NCBI RefSeq assembly: GCF_023101765.2
Contig: NC_064226.1
Location: forward strand, 1,790,001 to 1,854,000
Length of the DNA: 64,000 bases
Reading direction: 5' to 3'
DNA from: Spodoptera frugiperda
Taxonomy: Eukaryota > Arthropoda > Insecta > Lepidoptera > Noctuidae
Under the pieces are notes generated by a model, which was not told the DNA's origin, did not search any database, and saw nothing but the letters and a program-made list of their open reading frames with translations. This document shows positions 12,401-24,400 of the stretch, one piece after another (the stretch's first letter is position 1; the number at the start of each line of letters is the position of its first letter). The translations under genes were made by a program, and so were the position numbers.

Positions 12401-15400
12401 TTTCTCGCGGTGTTATTGTCAATCTGTGTAGTAGGTACAAAGAGTCTGCATTCAGACCGGTGCAATCATACTGCTCTGAGAAAAATGTCTAAAATAAACA
12501 TCTTTGTTCAATTCCAATTATTACCTATGATTGTATGTGTTCTTGAACAATCTCACCTAACGAATGCTTGTAGGAGTAAAAAGACAATGTAGATATTGGT
12601 TATAAGTTACAAAAAACCTGTACTTTTATCTTATACTATCCCAAGGAACCTAAGCTGAAGAGTTTGTTTGTTTGTTTGAACGCGCTAATCTCCGGAACTA
12701 CTGGTCTTAAATATAAATAATTCTTTTTGTATTGTAAGCGCATTTATGGAGGAAAGTTAAACATGACGCTACGAACAATAGGAGCCGGGGAGAACGCATA
12801 AAACCGGGCGGAAAAGAAGCTAGTTTTTCATAATAAATGAACTATTCTTGCTCACTAAATATGACAACAGTTTATAATAATTACGTTTACTTATATTATT
12901 CTATTTACCAAATTATTATTCAGTAGGAGCCAGCATAATAACCTATTTCAAACATTATTAGTATACTTTGACATGCCCTTTTAGTAATATATTTTCCCTA
13001 CAGTTACGTATAAAAACACTCTAACCTTTCCTTCCTCTCCATTATCAACACCTGAATCATCACTGGTTTCCTTCAATTCCTCGCCAACAACATTTGACTC
13101 ACTGTCAACACCCGTTTCAATGCCCACATCCTTTTTACTCTCATCTTCATTAACAGTAATCACATCACCAGAATCCACTGTTTCATCTAAACTAACTTCA
13201 CTAATTTTACTAACACTATCTACTATTTCACTATTTTCTAAATCAACTACATTTTTGTCTTCTTCACTTTCCACATTTTCACTTAAAAGTTGACATCGAA
13301 CGTCTGTAGAACAATTTTCTTTCACTTCACTTTCATTGTCGTCCACTGCAATTTCACCTTTAGCTTCATTTAAACAAGGTTGCCTTTCATCCTCAGTCAT
13401 TTTAACACGGCCACGTTTTGCGTTGAATTTCGCGTAACTGACCGTTCGATATGGCTTTATCAGTGCACTTGGTCATTTCCCATGCGATAATGATATAGAA
13501 GTTTGAAGTGACGCGTCCGTGTGTACCGATACATGAGTTCTGATACACTGGTCTGCCACCGTGTTATGCTAAGTTAACAGATGTATGGCCAAAGACTAAG
13601 GTGCACAGATCTGAGTAATATGCACAATACTACCTCAGACGTGTCTTTACAATAATATGGTAAATTAAGTACTACATAGTTTGTGTAAAGGACGTTTGAA
13701 GATTAATTTGTCGTATCGAGTATGTGATAACAATGTATAGGTGCGATAAGGATAAATATAGATAGTGTTTATTATAGGTGTTATGTGTGGTTAGCTAATA
13801 AAGGTTTGGACGTGTGTGTGTATTAGATATTAGTAGACGTGTAGGTAGTGTTTTTAAGGATAATTTTAAATAATGATAATAAACATAGAATAAATGTGCG
13901 ACATGGATAAACGTCAGCGACTATTTTTATCATTTGAACATTTTTATCATTTGAATTCTAATAAACTCTTTAGATTAACATTTTAACTGTGTATTGTTGT
14001 CGTTACTAAGCCGTAATAACTTTTTTAAATCTGTTTAATAGATATTTCTTTTTAATAAAGTTATTAGTAATTTAAATCTCATCATCAATCCACAATTTCA
14101 ATTGTAAATTGGCAACACAACATCACGGAATAATAATCCAAGTAGGCACAATACTACAAACGCGTCTGTATAAATCTAATCATCGTTCAAGAATAATAGT
14201 CGAACAAGGTCGGTGCGCGTGCGGCGCTGACTCGACTCTTGTGTTTATACTCACAGCTGATGGTTGCGTCATGCGCATTTAATGGGTAGGCGGTATTCTT
14301 GGACTAATTAATAACAGGTTCATAGTTGCACATCGAAATATACCATTTGGCTTTAGATTTTGAACTCTATTGTTTTTGGCATAAAGTTCATTTTTAGTTA
14401 CTCTTCTAAATTGAATGTCTTTGAATTTTGAACTTTATGACATTTGTAATGAAGTTTGTTTTTATTTTTGGGGTAGCTTGATGTGATGTTTGTTTTTAAA
14501 TGCATGCTGCATTATTGTCAATTGAAATATGCCTTATGGAGTTTAAAATAAGACGTTTAAGAAAATTATGCCAGATTTAGTGAAGCGTTTTATATAGTTA
14601 TTGTACAAAATATAAAATATGCACAAACATAAAGTTACAAGATCTTCTAAACTGTGTCAATTATTGTTCTATTGATAAGGTAAGTATTTGTTTCACCTTG
14701 TAATAATATAACAATTAATTATTACATCGGCAACATTCATAGTTTTCAACACGTCGATTGCATTTATCAATAAATAATTTCTTAATAAAGAAACCAGTCA
14801 AACACGTTTTAAAACATACAATATTGCTTCTATTTTTAGTTGCAACAAAGTAAATACAATATTGTAATAATACAACTTCTTTATTACGTGGATATTACAA
14901 TGTATACGTGCACCTCACTCTTCCCCGTTCGCCTTTGGGATTCAAAGGGCGTTTATATAATCAAATAAATAACGAAGTACGAAGAATGTCCAAAAAACAA
15001 GAATTCTTTAAACATTTAAGCCTCAAAACAGTAACAATTAACATTATACCAAAACTAAACTGAACCGGACTACAATTTTCCTGTTTTGTGCACTTATAAC
15101 GATAACACAAGTCGTTTCTGAGTCATTTACGTTGAAGGATACAACTTTAAAAATCTTTATATGGCGTAAATCGGTTGGGGCACGTTCATACATAAAAGAT
15201 ACACATATTTTACGTGGTAAGAAACAGTGCCCGACCATGTTGTTCTTATACAGCAAAACCAGTATAATTTGATCGTCGTATATATGCAAAGATTATACAA
15301 AGTAAGACCATGTTAAACTGGATATGTTTAGCTTGATGTGTGGTTATACACTATACATATTTAGGCACAAAACGTTGTCTGATTAATACAATATGTGTTC

Positions 15401-18400
15401 AAGGTCATTGGCAGAGTTCAAATGATAATGTTTTTAAAATGTGTTTTAATTTATAGTGTGTGTCTAAAGACGAATCAATAGTTTGAATGTTATAGTTATA
15501 TTGTCCTAGTCATAATTTTATTATACCAGGTATTGCAGAGAGAGGATTGAAAGGGGGGTAGGGAAGCCTTTGGCCTGCAGTGGGACGATCATGACTGTAA
15601 TCTAAATCTGAATTGGGTGGGTTTCAGAAAAGCCGATCAACGCGTTTCACATGATCTTTTTCGCTGATTTTTCTTGAATTCGCTAACTAAGCGTAGTAAT
15701 TATGGCAAACCCTGGTACATAGACGAGTCCTATAGTCCAGCAAAAGACTGTCATTAGCTATTATTATTTAGAACTATCTACATCCGCGCGGTTTGATCCG
15801 CTTTGTTTGGCTCCTGTTGATCGTAGCGTAATGTTTTATAGCATAATTATAGTCTTCCTCGATAAATTAACTATGCTAAACAAAAAGGATTATTCAATTC
15901 TGACCTGTAGTTCCGGAGATTGGTTTGTTCAAACAAACAAACATGAACTATGCTAAACAAAAATAATCATTTATATTTAAGGCCAGTAGTTCCGGAGCGC
16001 GTTCCAACAAACAAACAAACTCTTCAGCTTTATATCGACGGTTGATAGGCTATTTGATCTAGGCGACATTTTTTTGAGATATTGAGTTATATTCGGTATT
16101 ATATGTTATATTCGGAATCAGCGATTTTTTTTCCATCAAATGATGTGATGTGTGAAAAACAATGTCCCTTAGATCAATCAGCCTTTCAACCATCGATATA
16201 ATAAAATAGTATAAGATTGTAAATTGCTTACGACTGCTTTCCTTCTATATTTTAGTACGTTCCCTTTTTGTGTGGCAACATTACTACAATACTAATTGAC
16301 GTTTGTAGGAAGAAATAGTTGACTAACCTTATCATCGAAGAATCCTTGATCGTCCGTCCTCTGCTGTCCAAGTAATCTGTCAGTCTCAAGGTCAGTGTCG
16401 GCTTCATCTGTAAACAACACATATGTCAGTCTTGGTGCATCTATCTACATATGGAAACAAGGCTATTTGTTATTGTCGAGCCAACAATGATAGTTTAATT
16501 GTAGCTATAAATCTACTTCAAATAAACATTTACTTACTAGTAGGTTTAGTAAGTACGGTACTTATTAAACTTTTTTTAGTATTACTGATCTTATTGATTT
16601 TTTGTAGTGTGGGTTTTTATAGTTATGTTACTCACCTTCGTCGCCACTGGCAGGTTTAATTTCTACTGATTCCGTGCTTTGCGCCGACGACGGCCTTTTG
16701 CTGTTGGAAAAATTATAATAATATAAAATGTTTGATTTAAGACTTAAGTGGAACATAAATATTTGAATCACGGATAAACTAAATCAGCTCTGATAGATTT
16801 GATCGAATGACAGTATTATGTCTCGCCATATAAGCCAGATTTCAGTTAATTTTAAATACTGAACTGAGAGGGAGTGTCAGACTCTTACTGACTAAAAATC
16901 ACCCCGTTCCTACTCTTGCGTTTCGAGCCGCAGTCCCGGTAAACCCGCTAGGTAGTCCGTAGCTCCGGATCAGGCATCAGCCCTACTGGACCCCACTTTT
17001 AAAGAGGCTGCATCTTGAAAAGCAGGTTAACTTTTTATTTATTGGTAGATATTAAGTATACTAACCGTGGCGGGTACACGTCCTCATGATGCGTATGGTG
17101 ATGATGCGGCGTATGTTGGGCGTGGGGCGTGTGAGGCGTATGCGGCGTATGTGTCACGTGCGGCGTATGCGGCGTGAGCGGGGCGTGGGGCAACGCCGGC
17201 AGCGCGGCGAGCGGGGCGTGGGGGGCGTGGGGGGCGTGCGCCGCGTGCACGGAGCTGGGCGACGCCGGCCGGTGCGGCGCCGGGGCCGGCGGCGGCGGCG
17301 GCGCTGACGTACTGCATACTGCGGGTACAAGGAGTTATTGTTAGTTTGGGTTGTAGTGGTTTAATATTTGATAATTAGGTTCGTTTCTGTATGATATCAT
17401 TATAGTCACTATGAATAATTTGTTAATTTTATTTGTCATTGAATTGTCTAACATTGTAGTGACTTGCTATTCAAGTAAGCCACATGAGTAAGTAAACAGG
17501 GAACAAAAAATGGCAGCCACAATTAAGTATCTAGCAAGTATCTCATTCTCTTAATTAAATATTATTAAATTGTCAATAACAACTTCGATTACCTATTTGT
17601 TCCTTAGTAGTTACTCTTACCGCCGTACTCAGAGTAATTTAATGGCTACTCAACTTAGTTCTTAGCCATTGTTTTTAGAAATCAAAATCTTTAAACGTCT
17701 TATTATATTATACGTTTATTAGTTTAAGTAATCATTAAACGACTCTGATTACAGCATTTAGTCAATAAATATTTGGAAATAAGTATCAATTGCACTCACC
17801 TAACGGGTCTAATGAGTGTAGATCTGCATCAGACAACACGTGCGGGTCCGTGCTCGTCCCATTCTCCACTATCTCCTTTATCACTACCGAATGTGTCTAC
17901 AAACAACAAACAAATCATTATTTACTTAAAATTACTTACATAAGTTATCTGCTGTTATTATTTTTAAATAAACATAGCATTTGAATTTATACGAATGACA
18001 TTAAGTCAGCGAATTCAATTCATTCAATAACCACCCTAATTTTGTTTACACAATAAGGTTCAAAATCAAGAAACGCTTATTCGTTTCGTAAATAAATAAC
18101 AAAACAAAAAAATAAAAATAATTATAATTTCGATCGAAGCTGTCTTGGTTGTCTTTATTTGTGGAAACTAGTATTACTTAAAAAGAGTTTGTAATTATAT
18201 TATAAGTAAGCCGGTATTTAATGTATGCATATTTTAGTACCAGCTTCTGCCAGCAGCTTCACCCACATTCCCATAGATAAAAGCCTGTGAGTCCAAAGTC
18301 AAAGCATTTATTTCAATTAACACATTAAACGACATAGGGGCCAAAAGTCATCGGCGCTAGTGGAGATTTTGCCTTTTGTTGACAGTCAAAGTCTTAATCC

Positions 18401-21400
18401 TTAATTAGGCACTTTTGAAACGTTAAATTGAATTGTCCGTCAGTCTGTCTGACAGAGAAGCTAGGTGCTCGTTCCAAAGTGTAGCTTCGAATGGATTTCT
18501 TTAGCCGTAGTAACGTGATTGAGTAACAAACATACACATAAACTCATAAACATTCATACATATAATATGTATTAGTATTATTTAAATTTATGTTATTCCT
18601 TTATAATGTAATGAACGTGTATTTACCTGTATCATCTGGTTATTATTGTCGTTATCGGACGCGTGTCCCGACGAGAGCCCGTCCTCCACGACCGGCAGAT
18701 GTGTCACCACCACACGATTTGTGTCCATCACCACTGTTAAACAAATATAACTGTTATCTCCTGTTTATTATAGTTTAAAATACTATGCTATTTTCTGATT
18801 ACATTGGTTAGTTATGTAGAATTGAACCTTAAGGTTTTAGGTTTAAAGTTCATTTGAAAGAAACTAGTATAAAATGGCCTTCAAGTCTTTTTATATTAGT
18901 GTCTTTTTATTTGTAATCAAAATCTGACCAACCGGTTTGTTCTCAAGTATCTTTGATTTTAAATTGAAGTCTTTGAGTCTTTATTTTATTTAAATTTTAT
19001 GTTTAAAAAAATCTACTACATGTTAGTAAATTGTTTTGAAGTTTAGTATGCCTGTTCAAAGCGGTCTATGTGAACGTCAATAAGTTGATATGACTTAATA
19101 ATATATACCTATATACATGTACCTACATTATATACATATAAGCATTATACATGTATAATTTACGTGTTTTCCTTAGAAATGTCAACTTGTATGACGCTAC
19201 ATCCTACAATTTGTTTGTATAGGTAATATATAGGTACTTAGTTATCACAATTCTCTGAGAACAGTCAGTTTGTTTATAAGATAGCATATATATGATTACT
19301 GACGATTAAAGGAAGATATTAGTTTAATCTATAGTATGTATTTCCTATACTATAATATCAGTAATAGTGTACTAAGAATTTCAATTGAAACATTATATTA
19401 CTTAGAATCTGTATAAAATGTACTCGACCAATGTAGATAATTTTTTTTTTATCATCATCGTTATTGTTAGAAATTTGTATTAATAAAACATTTATGATTT
19501 AAAAAGACATAAGTTTACACACAAATACGAAAAAGAAAACTATACTGTGCAAGATTTGGTGGACGGTACTAACTAGAGAGTTACTTCAAAATGGACTCAC
19601 CAAAAATAGGAATATGACCTCAATTTAATCAAATAACTTATTACAAACTTCGCACACGCGTGCTTTCGCATGATCAGCTCAAACGAGTGAACTATTTTGG
19701 AACTTAGTGCGTGCCAATAAAATTTTGTTGTTTTGTTATGATAAAAATAAAACAAGTAACAAAAAAGTTTCACTTGGGAAAGTTGTTTGTAATCATGAGT
19801 ACAACAGTGTTTAAATATCGGTCACTAATTATGAGTTACCCTATAGCATTGGAACTTACGTCGTGTCGCGGAATGCCAATAAAATTCTTGTTGTTTAGTT
19901 ATTATGATAAAAATAATTACTAGTGAGCCTATACAAAAAAGTTTCTTTGACCCATGAAAGTTGTTTGTAATAATTCATGTAGTCACATATCACGTTTTTA
20001 AATATCGGTCACTAATTACCTGTAAGTCACCCTATCATATTGAAGTGGTAATTTTTAAGATTATAATTTTCAGTATCACTACGGAAGTATATAATCTTAA
20101 TAAGACTCACCTTTCATCTCGGACAGCTCGTTCTCCATAAGCATGAGTGACAGTGAGCGGTCACTGGCACTGTCGCTGGAGTCAGTGGAGAGTGCGAAGG
20201 GTACGTCGGGGCGCGCGCCCGACGGGGAGCCCGACCCGCTCCACGCCGCGCCCACAGACAGCTCGCGCACGTTCGGGGTCGTGTATGTACCCGGCTGTTG
20301 GGTTGTTCGGACCTGGGAATAAAGCAAATGGGGTATAAGATTTTATAGCAGTGCTCATGAATATGAGCCATCTAGTGTGGCTTGAAACTAGTCGAGTCTC
20401 CTCGTCAAATAATTACGAGATTAAGCCTATAACATAACAACTAAAATTTTCTGTTTTAGTATGTCATAACGGAACTGACTTTACTGGGTAAATCTTTTTT
20501 CATGACATAAGCCGGTAATCGAGCAGACGGATTACCTGATGGTAAGCAATCGCCGCCGCATATGGGCACTTGTAACATTAAAGGCGTTGCAAGTGCGTTG
20601 TTCGCCTATTGGGCGTTAGGAATATAAGGGTTGTTGTTCGGGAATCCGGATTAGATGTGGAAGATTCCAGCAACAAGTTTGCTTCATTGCATAAGATTTG
20701 TAACATAAATGGTAAAAAGGTGTGGTTACTGATTACATTAATGTTCAATTAAACAAACAAGTTATCTGAAAAACCGTTTCTACGTTACTTATGGAATAGT
20801 TATCGGTCGGTACAGATAATACTCGTACTATAATCTTACAGTAACTTTGTAATTGTGACCCGCATTACGTCATCTATTATATAAAAATAAGTCGGGTTTT
20901 CCTTCCTGACGCTCCACGCCGCGCCCACGACAGCTCGCGCATGGTTCGGGGTCGTGTATGTACTCCGGCTGTGGGTTAGCAAGAAAATTCAGGAAAAAAA
21001 CATGGTGGCGAATACGGAGTTCGCCAGGTTTGCTAGTTTGTTATATTTTTATCGTGGCATCTTCTGGAATTCGCTATATCATGTTTTAGAAGCGATATCA
21101 GTCGATAACTACTAATTTAATAAGTATATTCCGTATTCGGGGGTTCTAATATATTTTTATGGTATAATAAGCTGCTAAACGAGTGGACGTATCGCCTGAT
21201 TGTAAGCAATTGCCGTCGCCATGGACACCAGAAACACCAGAGGCGTTACAAGTGCGTCTGCAGGCCTTTTAGGGGTTAAGAATTTAAGGGTTGTTAGGGA
21301 ATCAGGGTTTAGGAAGGGGGCTAATTAGGCCTCCAGTAACCTCACTAACACCACGCAAGCGTTGTTTCACGTCGGTTTTCTGTAAGGCCGGTTGTTTCCG

Positions 21401-24400
21401 GTTAAATTATTTACCTGTAGTCCTAAGAAATTGGTGTGACTGTGTGTGGTCTGCGGCGAGTCGAGTGCGTCGGAGACGTGAGGCCACTCGGACTCGCTGC
21501 CGCCCTCCAGCCCGTTCTCTGACGGACATTCTTGCGGTTGACGTCTTAGTTCATAGTCTAGTTCCTGGAAATACAATAATAAATATTAGTTTGCTAAAAA
21601 AGGGCAATGTATGGATTATGCTCGGTTTAAGGCGTTGTGTATTATAGCCTGCCTACGTGAGATGTACACCTAACATAACTGATTAAAAAGCGCAAGTCAT
21701 ACCTACTTCAGTTAAAAATATTAACAAATTCGTGTTTTATTTCTCAAAACCCAAGTTATACCTACACGGACTAACAATTTCTTCATTCACGACCAAAGAT
21801 TTTTAACAACAATCCTGATGATGTCCAATCATCAGGATTGTTGTTAAAAATCTACCAACATTAATCAATAAAGGAATAATAAGAAATAAGTAAATGAAAG
21901 ACTGAGCATTAGATACAATAATTTACACCATGGGCTCGTTAAGATATTTATTTATTTATTTTATTTATTTATAAAGGGTTTACCAACAGCTTCTGTGTAG
22001 ATAAAGCTTAAAGTACAATTTTTATATGTCTAGGACTTACACAGTTGCCAATTATAGGTCAACCAACATTCACAAAAAAAAAAATGACATAATAAGTACC
22101 AGTAGAACTAAAATGAGTACATATAAAACCAAAAAAAAAGAAAAACTATTATTAACATTTAAATAAAAAACTAAAACATGTTGCGGTCATTAGCACATAA
22201 ACTTATAAGAATAATAACAACATTAATTGAAGGACTTACTACTAATAAACCTATAAAAATTTAGTGAGAACATCGTGATACCACGACTTACAGTAACTAA
22301 GTAAACACAAGTAAATTAAAATAGAATAACATATCAATTTTATTTTATACAAAGTTTTGTCGATGTTGCGATCCATGAGATTCCAGTAATTGGGCCCTAA
22401 AGATATTAATCGAAACATTGTAAATGTCAAGATCAGGGGATGATTTAATGACTGAGTTCATCTCGTCTGCCGAGTCTGACCAGTGGCGAGTTTACTCCTA
22501 TATTGGTCCTAGTTGTTGGAATATGATACAAGTTGATTATGGGGTGTCTAGGGATATTGTAAGGTACTTTTAGTCCAACACTTTCTACAAGTTTCTTGCA
22601 ATCTAATTTATTATTTAACAATTTGAAGAATTGTAAGATCATGCATCAGACGACGGTCACGTAGAGAATCCATTTCATAACACTATCGATTTGGCATCTT
22701 ATTGGAATTTGCTATTTCATGATTTAGAAACGATATCGTATTTTAAGCCGGGTCCAGACGAGTGTAACGTGTAATGTAATCCACCGTGTAATGTAACACG
22801 AATTCTACGTGTGGACGGCAGTACGAGCATTACATGTAACACTCGCGCTGAAGAGTTCGTGTTACATTACACGGTGGATTACATTACACGTTACACTCGT
22901 CTGGACCCGGCTTTAAATATACCATAGTCACTGTAACCGTTTATAGGCACATGATAAATACTAATTTAATAAGTCGTTTATAATGATCAATATTTCGGGT
23001 TCGGTGAATCTAATATAATTTTTATGGTATAACTAAACCGATAAATCAGCAGACGTATCGCCTGATTGTCAGCAATTGCCGTCGCCCATGGACATCCGAA
23101 ACACCAGAGGCCTTACAAGTGCGCTGCCAGCCTTTTGGGGGTTAGGAATTTAAGGGTTGTTCGGAAATAAGGGATTGGGAATGGGGGTAACAGGGCGTCT
23201 GGTAACCTCACTCACACAACGCAAGCGTTGTTTCATGTCGGTTTTCTATGAAGCCGTGATATCCCTCTGGTCGAGCCAGCTTCCATTTAAAACTAAATTT
23301 CCTTTTAAATGAATTACCTGTAGTCCTAAGAAGTTGGTGTGATTGTGTGTGGTCTGTGGCGAGTCGAGTGCGTCGGAGACGTGCGGCCACTCGGACTCGC
23401 TGCCGCCCTCCAGCCCGTTCTCTGACGGACATTCTTGCGGCTGGCGTCTTAGTTCATAGTCTAGTTCCTGGAAATACAATAATAAATATTAGTTTACTTA
23501 AAAAAAAAAAGGATTTTTAAACTGACATGGTCACTAACACTATTATTAGAACTTATGACGGGATATTTACCATGTTTATTGAATTTGGTGAGTTTCCGAT
23601 ATTTCGGCACTGTTGCAAGCGCCATGATCACGGATTAACTGGAGTAAATGCGGGTGGGTGTTCACAAATTCAATAAATATCCCGTCATAAGTTCTAATAA
23701 TAAAAAAAAGGATATAATATGGATTATGCTTTAAGGCGTTATATATTATACTTGAGATGTATACCTAACATAACTGATTAAAAACTGCAAGTCATATCTG
23801 CTTCAACTCAAAATATAAAAAAATACGTGTTGTACTTATTTCTCAAAAATCAAAGTTATACCTACTCGGACTAACGATTTTTTTTCATTCACGACCAATT
23901 TCACTGATTATGGTTAAAAGTGTACCAATTAATATGCGTGGCAATGAAATAAGGAAATGAAAGACTAGACACTAGATAAAATATTTTACATCATGGGCTC
24001 GTTAAGATAAAATATAATAAGAGTTCATGGTCCATATCCATCTATATAACAAAAATGAATTGCTGTTCGTTAGTCTCGCTAAAACTCGAAAACGGCTGAA
24101 CCGATTTGGCTACTATCGGTCTTGAATTATTTGTGAAATCCAGGGAAGGTTTAAAAGGTAAGAAACAATTTATTGAGGCAATACAAAGTTTGCCGATTCA
24201 GTAGTTTCTTTTAATAATAAAAAAACATTAAACTTACTTGAAAGTTGACAATCTCATCATTAGCGATGAGATTATTGATCTGCGGCTGTCCAGCGTTCGT
24301 GGGACATCTGAAGAATTCTTCTAAAACCTTCCTGGTCTCTGAGAACTCGTACAGGTAGTCGAAGGCCGCCGACCCTGATGGTGGACTGATGTCCGTGTTC

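Larger units (their letters stand above)
13401..16327. other. X11L intron 13 and probable upstream region of the alternative first exon
   Basis: If 13026-13400 is a first exon, its promoter and 5' UTR should fall just above 13400. A moderately GC-rich stretch lies at 14200-14260. Repeats: a retroelement 3'-end-like fragment at 15535-15605, a Helitron-like fragment at 15780-16025, and a dispersed repeat at about 15290-15360 shared with 56660-56750 and 57400-57500. Confidence 0.45.
21055..21965. repeat. Segmental duplication, unit A (holds the downstream exon 7)
   Basis: Shares with unit B (22690-24010) the start (gctatatcatgttttagaag against gctatttcatgatttagaaa), a dispersed repeat, exon 7, and the end (catgggctcgttaagata). 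Intron parts differ by many substitutions and indels; the exons differ at 6 of 150 sites. Unit A alone contains a 25-bp hairpin at 21805-21862. Confidence 0.8.
22690..24010. repeat. Segmental duplication, unit B (holds the upstream exon 7)
   Basis: Head-to-tail partner of unit A, 1.9 kb away when measured at the exons. It has gained two MITEs that unit A lacks, at 22745-22913 and 23541-23702, which accounts for part of its larger size. Confidence 0.8.

Noticed and set aside
17086..17307. Plus-strand Arg/Met-rich frame and a second minus-strand frame over exon 11
   Set aside because: Shadows of the short tandem repeat that codes the His/Pro/Thr tract; they do not join neighbouring exons in phase.
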